Source: Hymenoscyphus infarciens (Eukaryota; Ascomycota; Leotiomycetes; Helotiales; Helotiaceae). Taken from it: a stretch of DNA of 64,000 nucleotides. The stretch lies in contig LLCB01000115.1 of NCBI GenBank assembly GCA_001414345.1, positions 62,001 through 126,000 on the forward strand. Reading direction: 5' to 3'. The position numbers were made by a program, and so were the translations under genes. Each line of letters starts with the position of its first letter. Position 1 is the stretch's first letter. The notes below the pieces were generated by a model, which saw only the letters and a program-made list of their open reading frames with translations, did not search any database and was not told where the DNA came from. Shown here piece by piece: positions 10,351 through 22,486 of the stretch.

Positions 10351-11854
10351 GATGGCTGATTATTAATGAGATGATGTTTGATGGAAGATGGGTGTTTGCT
10401 GTGAGGATTGAATTGAAAACTTCAGGTTATCAACGAGCACTTTATATCTATTTCGTCTCATGCTCAACCTCTGAACAAACAGCTTAGGTACTCTCAATAA
10501 ACAGGCTCCCACTTCTTAACGTCATGGATAGATCTCACACCTACCAAGTCAATATAGGATTTTGGTCGACTTTGTGTAGTTTCATCCTAGAGAAATGGTT
10601 GAGCATATACGCCGGTTGACTCACATTGCTAGAGACAGGGGATAAACTCCGTCGGAGAGTAAATGTATCGGCGCTAGTAGGGTCACAATTCCGATGAACC
10701 ACCCCAAACACTATCGGCGATATAGTACGGGCCTATCAATCCAGGACTTAGCTGCTTTTATGACCGATATCAGTACATACGAACGTATTGCTGACTGGGA
10801 TGGTGATACGAGGGGAAACTACGTAAAATCTTGGCCCTAGACGAGCAGCGAGCGGCACAGCCAGTGGAAATGGGAGGATAAGAATATGGGAGTTGGGAAA
10901 AGAGTTATCAGCATACGTATAAGCATGGGGAAACATTCCAATTTTATGCGGAGTATGCGTATCGTTATCCAAAACCCTTAAAGCCCATAGATCCTTCAGA
11001 ACCAATGCAATACACCGCCCGAAGACTGTTCTCAGCACGGTTCTGCTTTTACTAAAGGTTTGTTGGAGCCGGGTGTTGGCCCACCAGCTGCGAACTTCAG
11101 AGAGGAGATCACCCTATGTCTACAGCGGCTAAGACGGGCTGCATTTCAGCAGCCGTCAACCAAGAACGTGTTTGAACCTATACTGCCGATGGGTACGTCT
11201 CCAACCCTTTAAAATCCCATAAGAAAAAACGAATTGAATATCTCTATTTACGTATTTGGGCCGATGGCAAATCTCCTAAGATGGATGCATACGTCTTTCT
11301 TAATAACACAACTATGCATAAGATTCTCCATACAATCAAGGGGTAGCGTCTTGTTTTTGGACCCTGTGTCTTGGTGGAAGAATGTTGTAGACAAGACGAA
11401 GGAGGATTCGGGCAACAATTCAGGTAAGAGAATCACAACTCCTAAAGGGACGAATCTTGACTTTTCCAGAAAATTTTATGTTTTTAGCTTTAGGGATTCG
11501 GATGATCGATCACCAGGTAAGTCCATATTAAGATATGAGTATATATGCTTACTGTTTTGGATGCTTATCCGACATCAAGATGGTGATCTAACAAAGCAAA
11601 ACCCGTGAGAAGAATATACCAACGGATTTGGAAAGAGATTTTGGGCGGTTGTTGTGATTTATAGTATCATGTATGTTTCTGAATCGTGTCTTTTGTTGGG
11701 TTGGATATAATTTAGGTCAAGGGGACAGGAAACGCGTTAAGGAGAAGAAGAATTTGAGCAAATACGAAACGAGAATTCCAGGTTCTATTTTCTTTACGCA
11801 CTCTCCCCACCCCATGTGCTATTGTCTTTAAACTTAACATGCAGATTATTGAAA
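10351..11854. other. Intergenic region, no gene supported
   Basis: Open frames at 10748-11038 (minus) and 11234-11608 (plus) have no recognisable domain, splice structure or start context. The first few hundred bases are the promoter side of the HSP31-like gene. Confidence 0.4.
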
Positions 11855-11862
11855 ACGGGAAG

Positions 11863-12606
11863 CAGTGTGGTCGATAGTATTATCGTGATAAAATACTACA
11901 GTATTTTAGATTAATATATTATCATAATATCCTAGTAGTACGTATCTAAATACACTATAATACTATCGTAATATCGTGATATTATACGGTATATCTTTTA
12001 ATAACTCGTAAGCGCTAAAACCCACTTTTTCATCAAAATGAGGCTATTTACACTTTTTCTATATACTCTTTTATCACTTACTTATTAGACTAAAATATTT
12101 TTTTTTCATCGATTTAGTTAATCTTTATATGTAATTAAAGGGTAAAACTTAGTAGAGCTTAATATACTAGTTTATTATATTCTAGCTAATAATCTAACGT
12201 TGTTATTGTCGAATTAGTACTTGGTGTTAATGGATTTCTAGACATGTTTTCATCTCGCATAGGCCACCTCTTTAACCTTATAATATTTAGGTTAATTAAA
12301 GAGCTATTTATATGATTCTTTTTTTAAAATACTCTATTTAAATAGATCTATAATTCTAGCTATTCAGCTATATATTTTTTATAAAGCTAAAATATAAGGA
12401 TAGAAAAAGAAGTGGGGTAAAAAGCTTAAATATTATAGCTTAGCAATACCACGATATTATCATGATATTTAATAAAATACCAACAATATAAAAGATAATA
12501 TTATTAGGTATTGTGAGATTTAAATGGTATAAATAGTACGTATTAAAGTGGGTTTTCAACAATATATCGTGGTGGTACAATATTCTAAATACTATCGACC
12601 ACACTG
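11863..12606. mobile_element. hAT-type MITE, copy 1 (744 bp, TSD ACGGGAAG)
   Basis: The ends are perfect inverted repeats beginning CAGTGTGGTCGATAGTATT and the element is flanked by identical 8-bp sequences ACGGGAAG (11855-11862 and 12607-12614). CAGTG ends with an 8-bp duplication are the signature of hAT elements. There is no coding capacity, so it is non-autonomous. It is closely similar over its whole length to the copy at 23115-23885, and many of the differences are C/T or G/A transitions. Confidence 0.88.
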
Positions 12607-13107
12607 ACGGGAAGTGATGAAGGACAGCAGCAATGAACATGGAACTCAATTGGCTTGAACATTATATGAAAGAGTTGCGCAAGCAAGACTCCGAGCTCAT
12701 CATGAATCTTGATCTAACAATAGCTAGCTCAAGAACGAACGAGATAATATATGGTCATACTGACCAAGAGCAAGCTGGCGCCAAAGTCCATGCATGATTC
12801 ATAGGCGTTGAAAGATGGTTGAATTCTGCCCTCGATTCATACAGAACGTCCACAGACAATAGAAGATTACGTACGCAAAAGCAAGGAATAAGAAGCAAAT
12901 TCCCACTTTAATTACCTAATACTTTGGGACATTATTCCTAGGTCAATGTTTTAACCGAAGGAATTCTTGCTTAGTAGGTCTCTCCAGGACTCCGTACAGT
13001 AAATAGTGACGTACCACAACTACCCCTGTACTAGTACAGTACACCACGTACACCCTCATAATTACATAATTACAACTCAACTCTCGACACCTCAAAACAT
13101 TTCAACC

Positions 13108-14451
13108 ATGGCGGCAGATACGCCCCCAACTGATATCAGCCTCTATATTCTCACCTACAACTGCGGTCTTGCGCCCATCGATATCGACGCTTTCGCATCC
13201 CAACTCTTCTCCGGACTCACCACTTCAACCCTTCCCGACCTCCTCATTCTCTCCCTACAAGAAATAGCGCCCATACCACATTCACTAATCGGCGGATCAT
13301 TCCTTGTGCCATATTTCGCAAGGTTCTATCGCGCCGTCCAAAATGCCTCGCAGAACTTCTCAAATACCACCGGCAATGGCCAAATATACTCCCCAATATC
13401 ATCACGAAACCTAGGGATGACGGGCATCATGGCTTTCGCAAAAGACCCCGATGCGATAAGAGATATTGAAACCGGAGGAGTTGGTGTAGGTCTCGCAGAT
13501 ATGGGGAACAAGGGCGCGGTCGGACTTCGATTTTCATATCACAAGGCAGGGAAATCTACAGAATTAAGTTTCATTGCTGCCCATTTGGCGCCAATGGAGG
13601 ATGGGTTGAAACAGAGGAACGAGGATTGGAAGAAAATCGTCCGGGGATTGGTATTCTCCTCCACATTGGTGGATGGGAAGAAGACCACGAGAGACTTTCC
13701 AGTGGAGGGGACTTCGCTTCTCTCGATTTCACCAAGGGATGCCTCTATTTACAAACCTACCTCCCACCTCTTTGTTGCTGGAGATCTGAATTACCGGACT
13801 TCCACTCTATTTCCCGCTCCATCTGATCACCTTGAAACATTCCCCCAACCACACATGGATCCTTCCTCACCGAACCATTTCTCGAAACTCTTCGAATCAG
13901 ACCAGTTGAACCAAGAACGTTTAGCTGGCAGGACCTGCCAAGGTCTCACAGAAGCTCCAGTCACATTTCCTCCAACCTACAAATACCAACTAAAAGAACC
14001 ATTCCTAACATCAGACGAAGACCTATCACGGTGGAACTGGGCGAAACATCGCTGGCCATCATGGTGCGACCGAATTCTCTACTTGGATACTCCAAAATGG
14101 CTATCTGCTTCTGAACCCAATGCGAAAATCATACCCCGCAAATACACCGCTCTCCCATTACAACCCACCTCCGATCATCGCCCCGTATCTCTCGAGGTTA
14201 CAGTTCCGCTGATACCAATCCCAAGTCCACCCGACGAAGAAGGAAGCGAATCAACCGATCCACGAGCCACTCCCCCCTTCAATATCAACATAAATTGGAA
14301 ACGAGACCGAGAACGAGCCCGAATGTTAGAACTAATCGCCGGCTTCACGATGTATTTCACGACGACGGCTGAGGGAGGTTCCATTTTCCTCGTTATGACT
14401 CTTGGGACTGGAGGCTTTTATTTTGCTATCAGAGCGATTCTCGATATGTAG
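13108..14451 (+). CDS. Inositol polyphosphate 5-phosphatase, tail-anchored (INP54-like)
   Basis: A single exon encodes 447 residues from ATG 13108 in good context (CAACCATGG); the frame is open further upstream only through non-coding sequence. The 5-phosphatase catalytic fold is complete: TYNCG (residue 16 on), LSLQEIAP with Glu52, NKGAVGLRF, FIAAHLAPMEDG, AGDLNYR (Asp226, Asn228), RWPSWCDRILY (Cys320, Asp321, Arg322) and PTSDHRPV (Asp356, His357). A hydrophobic segment of about 22 residues at the very C-terminus suggests a tail anchor. That layout matches yeast Inp54, an ER-anchored enzyme that removes the 5-phosphate from PI(4,5)P2. There is no Sac1 domain, so it is not a synaptojanin type. 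Function is confident at family level; ER location is inferred from the tail. Confidence 0.88.
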   Translation: MAADTPPTDISLYILTYNCGLAPIDIDAFASQLFSGLTTSTLPDLLILSLQEIAPIPHSLIGGSFLVPYFARFYRAVQNASQNFSNTTGNGQIYSPISSRNLGMTGIMAFAKDPDAIRDIETGGVGVGLADMGNKGAVGLRFSYHKAGKSTELSFIAAHLAPMEDGLKQRNEDWKKIVRGLVFSSTLVDGKKTTRDFPVEGTSLLSISPRDASIYKPTSHLFVAGDLNYRTSTLFPAPSDHLETFPQPHMDPSSPNHFSKLFESDQLNQERLAGRTCQGLTEAPVTFPPTYKYQLKEPFLTSDEDLSRWNWAKHRWPSWCDRILYLDTPKWLSASEPNAKIIPRKYTALPLQPTSDHRPVSLEVTVPLIPIPSPPDEEGSESTDPRATPPFNININWKRDRERARMLELIAGFTMYFTTTAEGGSIFLVMTLGTGGFYFAIRAILDM

Positions 14452-15427
14452 ACGTATTCGTGTCTCCATCCAATGAACGAAAATTGGTAATTATCAATGT
14501 TTCAGGTCTGGTTTTGTTTCTTTTTCTTCTCACTTTGAGTGATGAATGTCCCCTCAACACCAAGGGGTATTTTCCCCAGCTTATAAGTCGTGGTTGAAGC
14601 CACACTTTGAGTAAGGAAAGAGGACAACAGGTAAAAGCCATACTGCAAGAAAGCCAAGTATATGAAAGTGGGGTAGGGCCTAAAACCATAAGAAGTTTGC
14701 TATGTAGGCCTACCAGCGAAGGTTTAGAAAGACCTAAGGAATCGTGGCTGTCTCCCGCCGGGCATCAAAAGCGGCTGTATATACATCACATTCGCACCTG
14801 CCCTACGTACCTACCTAGCTCTCGGCTGTTTCAGCTTTTGAGAGTAATTCAAGGTAGTGCACTAAATACGTAGAACAAATTAAAATGTTGCCCCGAGTGG
14901 TGTAGAACAATTGGCTTCAATTGTGAAAAAGTATCTGGTAATTGAGGCTAGAACAACAAGTGTTTACTGTTGCTTTTAATGTCCATAGTGTGGTTGTGTA
15001 TAAGGTTTATTAGAAGAGATGCTAAAGGATGATGTTGGTGATTGTATGAGCATAGATAGTTCTGATAACAAACGGGAGAGGAGGAATGATCGAGGTTGTA
15101 GATGTCATTTAAGTCTGGAGGTTATCTCTAAGGTCAAACAACCCTTCCTCCAATCTAGATATCGAGGATATTGCTGAATCCAGTGTCGAGGTTTATCATT
15201 GTAAAAATATGGTCTGGCAGTTGGTAGAGGATCATACTTGTTGTTTAGAGGTCAATAGCGTTTTCTAACTAGACTGCTGATCACGTCTACACGTGGGGTG
15301 TAAGGATAGCTGAAGAGATAGTATTTTACAATGATGATACTACTGGTAACACTGATCTTACCCTTCCTCTCAGACGCTCTTCACTTTCAAGATTGATCTG
15401 GAAAACATCAACTAACCTTGGTATATT
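14452..15427. other. Intergenic region, no gene supported
   Basis: Only short frames without family features are present. The 3' flank of the phosphatase gene runs into a MITE-like element at 15428. Confidence 0.4.
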
Positions 15428-15949
15428 GTGAGTTGCGAGTTAAGCTTGAATTTGCCCACTTTTTTTGTAATCCGAGCTTTTTGAGAAAATTCCTTGATTT
15501 CCCCTCTTTTTAGGTACTCTTTTACCTTTAGTTTATTAACAATATATAATATACTATTTATAAGAATAGGAAAGAAAAGGCTTCTATCTCCTCTTACACT
15601 TTATAAACTTTATAGAACAAAAACAGACAATTTTTTGATTTTTCTAGGGTCTTAGTATAGCCTATTATTAACCTTATAGCCTTATAAGACACGTAGAGGT
15701 AGTGAAAATTTTTTAAAAGAAAATAGGTAATTTTAGAAATCATTTATCCTTTAGTTTACTTTTATTATACTTACTTTAAATTAATAAGTAATATAGCAGA
15801 GAGATAATTAGATATAGCGCTTCTTTCTAGCTAGGCCTTGTCTCTTTTAGAGTACTTTTATTTTCTGTCTTTTCAAGAAAGGAGAGAGAAAGCCTTAATA
15901 AAAAAAAAGCTCGGATTACAAAAAAATTCAAGCTTAACTCGCAACTCAC
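15428..15949. mobile_element. MITE-like element with about 50-bp terminal inverted repeats
   Basis: The left end GTGAGTTGCGAGTTAAGC is repeated inverted at the right end (GCTTAACTCGCAACTCAC at 15932-15949). The match continues through a poly-T tract and GTAATCCGAGC, with a 6-bp difference (GCCCAC) on the left. The interior is AT-rich and non-coding. Flanks are TATATT on the left and TATAG on the right, so a TA-type duplication is possible but not clean; the superfamily is unassigned. Confidence 0.7.
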
Positions 15950-15969
15950 TATAGCGTATATATACTACC

Positions 15970-16272
15970 ATGGACATCCCAAACCGAACAAGAGCCCAAC
16001 CAACGTTTGTAGGTAACGTTCTTATCTCGCATCGTCACTCTTGAACCTCGAGGTTAACAAAATCACAGGTTGCTACCAATCACACTACAAGCCTCAGTAC
16101 CAATCCTACTATCAACGCTGCAACCGACACTTTTGGTGCTGTTATGACCTCCTTCCAAGGCAACGTCGATATACCTTGTGGAGGTGAAGGTGAAGGTGAC
16201 GCCGAGAACAGACGCAGAAGGAAGTGGAATAAGAAGACTCGTCGGGGTACAAAGGCGCTATGTGGCTCCTAA
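15970..16272 (+). CDS. Possible small basic protein, 80 aa, 2 exons
   Basis: ATG 15970 opens 13 codons (MDIPNRTRAQPTF). A candidate 60-bp intron (16009-16068, GTAGGT to ACAG) leads to a 67-codon exon ending at TAA 16270-16272. The product has a Ser/Thr-rich middle, a GEGEGD stretch and a strongly basic tail (RRRRKWNKKTRR). A further segment at 16321-16419 is also basic and is preceded by a TACTAA-like branch site and GCAG, but I could not join it in frame. No family is recognised and it abuts a MITE, so it may be a gene fragment. Confidence 0.28.
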
Positions 16273-17829
16273 TTTTTCTATTTCCTAGCACATTGCGTTC
16301 GAATACTAATATATGAGCAGGGAAAGAAGCCTAAGGATAAAAGGCCCGCTTGGAAGCAGAGGCCAAAGGAGAAGCCCCGCCCTCAAGTCTTGACAAGGTA
16401 CCTATACTAGACGAAGCTCACGGTGAGATTAGTAGATTATACCAAGCTGGCTACCTGACCCTTAAATCCAAGTTACTCTTGACTTACCACACAATATTAT
16501 GACTGTAGGCTATCTGGGGGATAGGAGAGTCACTGCTTTTCCAGACCCATGCTAGAAAAACCATCTTTCTTTGCTAGCAAAATGATTTCGTGTACAGGCC
16601 ACAATCAAATAGAAAGAGGCAAATCTGGCACGTCTGAGAGAGGCGTAGTGGGAGGATGTATTGCTTGCATGAGCACGGTTGAAGGCTGCGTTCTAGGATG
16701 TCAATACATAAGTGTTGTCTAGAACGATTTTTGTCTATTCCGCTAACAGCTTCAAGGTCACTTACAATACCAGCGATGGAGTAAAATGGAAATTTTAGCG
16801 CGTGCGACTCGCGTTACTTGATGCTAGGCATAATACGTTTATTCTGTGATCTATACTCTTCGTTACCTTTTTCCTCACAAAAGAGGGAATGAAGGAGGAT
16901 TTCTTGTGCGGAAAAATTTGGAGGCTACATTTGAGAATGCTGATACCCCTTGAGCTCTGTAAACATGACAATTCAATTTGACCACTTTCCTCTAAATTTC
17001 TTTGTGCCGCTCTTAATATTGACCACATGGCAAATTGAATAGTAGTACGTTGAGGTGACTTTGCGCCAGGTACAACATGGTTTCTCACGAAATCCGATTG
17101 GGATGACATGTGGATTGCTCCGTTTCTTTTCAGTTCCCATGTTTCAACACTTGTATTACAACTTTTAAAATTCCCAAAGGACGAGGAAACTCCAATCTGG
17201 GTGCCTATTTTCTGTCCAGGTTCTTGCTAGGGTGTCTAGGCATTCGCGACATACTTCTAGAACTCTCAAGGTCACAGTGGTACCGACCACTAGTTCGAAC
17301 CCGGTCAGTCTAACATCATCCTCCTCGGTCGCAACACGAAACAAAAGTACCTTTGGCTAATTATATCCTGTTACATGGCATTCCTCACGAAACAAAAATA
17401 TACGTGTATACTAGCGTGTACGAAAGAGTGCGACTCTCATATTTCTGTTAGGTGCAATTAAGGGGCAACAAATCCTCCTAAGGATTGGGAATGGCTGGGA
17501 TTGGTTGAAATTAACGAGCGTGGTTGATGAGCGAGGCTCTTGATTGGCTGTTGCGTATAGCTTACTACGCAGATGATCCTCTGCCACGAAGTACAAGAAT
17601 CCTGCGACGACATAAACATCTCGAACATCATTTCATGTTTCCTATAAGATAATCAGTGTTTCTTCTGGTGTTTGTAGTTTTTTTTGCTGTTCATTATCTT
17701 GTTTTGAAAACATTTACTGTCTTTTTCATTTATACACTCCTTTGTACATTCATTCATTTTCCTCGCCACGTCTTCAATTCGAGTTCACAAAACTAAGCTT
17801 CACTTATACCCAAAACTACTCTCACAAAA
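16273..17829. other. Intergenic region, no gene supported
   Basis: Short frames on both strands (for example 16795-17109 minus and 17110-17313 plus) show no domain or signal. The last 200 bases, pyrimidine-rich with CACAAAA just before the ATG, are the likely promoter and leader of the CAP gene. Confidence 0.4.
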
Positions 17830-18446
17830 ATGCAATTCTCCCACCTCTTTGCCCTCGCCCTAGGCGTCACGATGGTAGCAGCAGCTCCCGTCGACCAAGA
17901 AAACGAAATCATGAAGCGAACAGATGCAAAATTCATCAAAGACATCCTCGATGCACATAACTTCTTCCGTAAACAACATGGTGCGCCAGATATTAAGTGG
18001 GATCAGAAGTTGGCGGATTTCGGACAGGGAGTTACGAACGGTTGTGTTTTTAAACACTCGGTAAGTCACCATCTCATCTCCATCCTGTCCTCCTTTCACC
18101 AAACCCGTGCTAGCTTTCTAATGCTTTTATTCAGGGCGGACCAAATGGCGAATGCCTAGCTGCAGGAGGAAACCTCAATGCTATCGGCGCAGTCAACATG
18201 TGGGGAGCAGAACGCACAAAATTCGACTTCAATAACGGGGGGTTCAGTATGGATACCGGACATTTCACACAGGTTGTCTGGAAGGATGCTACTAAAGTTG
18301 GATGCGGGATTACAAAATGCTCTGGTGGCGTGGGGAGTTTTATTGCGTGTGAGTATCAGGTTTTTGGAAATATGGGGGGTCAGTTTAGGAAGCAGGTTGG
18401 TGGGTTGGCGCATGGGGCTAAGTTGACTGATAAGTTTGGTGCTTAG
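17830..18446 (+). CDS. Secreted CAP/SCP domain protein (PR-1-like), 2 exons
   Basis: Exons 17830-18060 and 18135-18446 encode 180 residues. The 74-bp intron has GTAAGT and TTCAG. A signal peptide (MQFSHLFALALGVTMVAAA) is followed by a short propeptide ending in KR and then the CAP domain: LDAHNFFRKQHGAPDIKWD, CVFKHS, GECLAAGGN, GHFTQVVWKDATKVGCG (CAP1 signature) and ACEYQVFGNMGGQF (CAP2-like). The domain is a single small SCP fold, as in yeast Pry proteins and plant PR-1, which bind sterols or fatty acids outside the cell. Even cysteine spacing suggests disulfides. A lipid-binding or host-interaction role is inferred from the family only. Confidence 0.88.
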
Positions 18447-19033
18447 AGGGTGAAGGTATGGGTGGGAACAGAGGAATGTGCGTTAACAGGGGGGTGGAGT
18501 TGCCGGGTGGCAAAAGTTCACTTGGATTTTCATGTAAATATTACGAAGAGATGTTGTTCAGGGCCTGGTGGATATGGTCTAGTTACCTCTTTGCAACTTT
18601 CAAATCTCAAATTACAAACATAGGACTGGGGGACGCTCCCACCAGCCTTTGGGATTATCCCTTTCCATAATTCCTTGCCAGAAAATCAAGCGCTGCTTCC
18701 TAAAAACCCTCTTCTTTCTCCGATAATCGATCGCGTATACCCACTTCTTTGCAAATTTATACACAAACAAAAATGCGAGCCATAGATTGGTCACCTTGAT
18801 TGAATTAGCAGATGTTTACCTTCTGTTTGAAGAAAAGACAAGGGAGTTCATATGAAACCCACGCCAAGGCAAGTAAAACTAAACCTGCTGCAAACAGTCC
18901 AGTAGGTAGGCCAGGAATCTGCCGAGTATACCTGCTCTACCGCCATGCCAACCTGCAAAGCACTGAAAAGCAACGACAGCGTCCCAAAAGTATACAGGAC
19001 CGGTGCATAGAAAGTGGTGAAGTAACTTCCATA
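18447..19033. other. Intergenic region after the CAP gene
   Basis: No gene is supported. A frame from 18812 runs into the following decayed gene, but its N-terminal part lacks recognisable features. Confidence 0.4.
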
Positions 19034-20640
19034 ATGGCTGTGCACACGCTGACAGTAGAATTTCCGTCGAAAGAACTTGGAATAGAAGTTCAATCGAGAA
19101 AGTCGAATTTCACCATAGTGGAATCGTGTAGCCACTGCACTGTCTGGGATATTCTCGAGGCTGGAAATCAAATTGGAAAATTGAGAGAAAGTGATGGGTT
19201 TTGGTATGAGGTTCTCTTTGAGGGTGACTTAGTCGGATTCGTGGATTATGAGATGGGTGTAGTGTTCGAAGATACCCTAATGCGCATGTCAAAACTCGTT
19301 CTCTATCGGTTATGAGTCGTCTTGCTGGACTGGGTGTTTCGGAGAAGTATTGTTCCCAGAAGACGTGAGAGGTTAGGCATGCGGGGAGGGGTTTGATGAA
19401 TATCCTGTCGTAATGCCAGACGAGGTGGAGTCTGATGTCTTCTGTGACGATGATGCGATGATTTTTTGATGGATTGGCGATGGAGTGGGGATATCGAGCA
19501 ACTGTCTTATTTGGACATGAGCAATACTCTATGTTCGTGGTCCAGAAAATTAACGAGATCGAATTATTTACGTATGAAATTGCTGAGCCTGGCTATGTTG
19601 TTGAGTTTGATGCGGGGGTTTCCGGGGAGACCTGGGCGGTGGGGTATCGAGGTCTGAGTTCAGTTGGTCCAAACTTTCTCGCGCTACCCTTCTGCTCAAA
19701 AGTGCTTGTTACGAGGTGCGGCTAAGTAAATTCGAATTTGTAATACCAGCGTACAAAGAGTGGTTCCGATTGCGCCAAGATGACAACCCAAAATGCCAAA
19801 ATCTCATCGAAGAAGCGAAAGCTTCACTGGAGACACGAGCCAAAAGGGGTGTTTCCGCTAAGCCAGATTCTATATGGTCGCGAAAGCACAAGAAATGAAG
19901 AAACCCGATGCTGAGCTACCTCAAAACATTCCAATTCGGAAAGAACTTGAGCAAAACCCTGGCTTCGAGACAATAAAAGAACAGGAGAAACTCGCAGCCT
20001 CCTACGAGAAGCAACAAAAGTACAAAGAAGCTACGGCAGTACACGAGATGGTACACGAGTGGTGTAAAAAAGGGTACCAGATGGTGATGCAGAAATGGCT
20101 CGGCAAACGTACAGAGTGAGTTTGAATCTTGATAGGAGTGGGAATTACCAAGAAGCGGAACAATCTACCGCGAATCTTGAAAATCGGCGGCTTTGAGTCT
20201 CGGAGAAAATCACCCAGAAGTACAGCGTACTATTTGTAACCTGGCAACTATTTGTGGTGTCCAAGGAAGACGCGAGGAAGCTCAGGAGTTGTTGGGAAGG
20301 GCGCTGTATTTTTAACAGGTACGTCCTGGACTTGAGGAAGACACCCTCATGACGAAGCATAATCATACTATGTTCAAGCTTGGTGAGAGAGATAAAAAGA
20401 GTCTGGAAGGGGCTGGAAATAAATACCTTGTCTCAAGTTCTTCAGCAACACGACAGGCTCTTGGGGCCAGACAATCTTGATACAATCAGAACTGCTAGAA
20501 ATCTATCAAACTGTTTGAGGTTCAATCGCAAGTATGACGCGTCGAGAAAGCCATCAGGAATTGTTCTATCAAAACAGACAGCATAGTTAGGTGGACAATA
20601 TCCTGATGCCCTTGCAGCGAGGAACATGCTGGAGATTGTG
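19034..20640 (+). pseudogene. Decayed TPR-repeat protein gene
   Basis: Between 19870 and 20640, fragments of tetratricopeptide repeats of the kinesin light chain type are scattered over three frames. They are KLAASYEKQQKYKEATAVHE (about 20000), SGNYQEAEQSTANLENRR (about 20130), ENHPEVQRTICNLATICG with GRREEAQELLGRAL (20200-20310), and LGPDNLDTIRTARNLSNC (20460-20515). In-frame stops and frame changes separate them, for example at about 20195 where TGA interrupts one frame and the next repeat continues in another. An upstream open segment, 19034-19315 (MAVHTLTVEFPSKELG), may be the old N-terminal region but is not recognised. Such TPR tails usually sit on fungal NB-ARC or patatin STAND proteins; no such effector part is visible here. 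Confidence 0.55.
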
Positions 20641-22486
20641 AGTCCCTAGGATGGAGCAGAAGGTCCTTTCTACTCTCATCTGGTTTTAGGGGTTTTGTTT
20701 TTCAATTCTGGGGCAGTCAGGAGACTTCTTTTTTCAGCGGGTGACTGTGATGTTAGTGGTGTAGCAGTTTCATGATATTTCAGTAACTTACTAAAGGTCT
20801 TCCTGCTACTCAAAATATCTACTTACACTTGTGAACTATGGGTTGTTGCACAATGTGACCGTGGGGAATATGCTCGAGTTGAGGTTATCGCAAGATACGT
20901 TCGGAAGTCAAGTTGATTACGGCCCGGCATACCTAGCTCTCCTCGTTCCAACTTTCTAGGGCATCTCATGTAATTAACTAAAACACTCAAACCTCTTTAG
21001 CAATTGTCCCTTTTTTTCTAACAATTAATGGACTATCCATTATTTATCTCTACTTCTTTTAGTTTATTTTAAGAAGAGTAACAGGCACAGACAGCTTGAC
21101 ACCGGTCATTGAATAGATTGTATATAACACGATATTGTACGAGCTAGTTTCAAGAAATCAATTTTCGATTTTGCTTTCCTAATTCTTTCGCGAAATGTGA
21201 CGTCAAAAGGAGATTCCTCCCCCCGATGCACCTTGCAACTGAAGCCTCCTGTGTTTTCTGCTAAAAACACGAATGGTTCAAAGTGATTGACCAGGAATCA
21301 GAGCTACCTACGTGTTTAGTAGTTTCTTACTTAATTCCCTACCTAAGAAGGGACTTGAAAGAATTTAGCTTCTCTAGATGAGTAAAAGAAAGGAGAGGAG
21401 AGGAGAGGCGGAAAGAATAAAATCTAAATTTCTAAAACAATTCTTGTTTTAATTACCTTAAAAAGTCTAGGCTTTTTGTCAATCACAGACCCTTTACCCT
21501 AGTAGTATATTGTCCGTTTTCACACCACATTACCTACCAAAAACTACCTTGCAAATATGTAGCCAGGGTCCCGATTTAGCTATATTCTGGAACACTCTAA
21601 AAAACAGCGGGGGAGGGGGGGGGGCGCTTTACTTTCGTAGGGTATGGCAATTAAGAACAGAAAGAACAAGTACAGTGGAAAAGAATGGTAGTATTTCTAT
21701 TTTGCATACCATCAAATTTTGAAGTCTATAACAAAAACTCTATTAAGTACCTCGATCAAGCTCTAACACCTCAAAATGAATAACTTAAGAAGTAGGCACA
21801 AAAGAAATAAAACAAGTAGTAAGGTTATCTTTCTCTCACAAGCATACCCCAAAGTCACCCCTTTTCGATCTCAACAAACAAACATCTAAAAGGGAATAAT
21901 TCAATAGTAAACTAAAAGTCAGCAGCAGCCGTCTTTACGATAACAAAATCGTCACAAGGTTGGTTAGAGTGATGATTACGAGACTCTTTACTCAAAACAC
22001 AGCATATTACACTTCACCTCTCATCTCTCCCTCAACCTGAATCAAGGAATAAATGATAATCGATAGTAACCTTAACATCGAAAAGAAGCTTTCATTCGAC
22101 GACCACATTCTAAAATTCAGATAAAAAACACTCTCTCTAATGTACACTTAGAGTAGGTGTTCTAACGCTGTAATTTTTCTACATAGAACCAAGGGACGTG
22201 TCTTACCGAGAGGATGTGCCATGGGAAGAGAGGGCACTCATGATTAGTTGTGTGGGCCATTGGTTACTTGATAGAGAATACACAGCAATTCGCCTTACAC
22301 TTTATGACTTGGTGAGTACCCGAGACTAGGAAAGTGAATAGAAACTCTATACAGTTGGCCTTTTTCTATCACCTTCATTCCCCCCCTTCGATCTTCTTAA
22401 CACTTCTCAGCAGAACTCGCTTGGGAAACCAGACGAAGTCAAAGACGAAATGTAATCACAATTCTCAATCAGTGTGAACACAAACT
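20641..22486. other. Gene-poor region
   Basis: No gene is supported. A purine-rich microsatellite (GGAGA units near 21393-21408) and a G-run (21608-21623) are the only features seen. Confidence 0.4.

Noticed and set aside
10748..11038. 96-codon minus-strand frame
   Set aside because: No signal, domain or splice support; likely chance in unique DNA.
11234..11608. 124-codon plus-strand frame as a gene
   Set aside because: No recognised domain, no convincing start context, and low coding character.
16321..16419. Third exon for the small basic ORF
   Set aside because: A good branch site and acceptor precede it, but no donor upstream joins it in the reading frame with basic residues.
17270..17320. 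B-box-like GTTCGAACCC suggesting a tRNA
   Set aside because: The flanking bases do not form a T-arm stem on either strand and no acceptor stem or A box is present.
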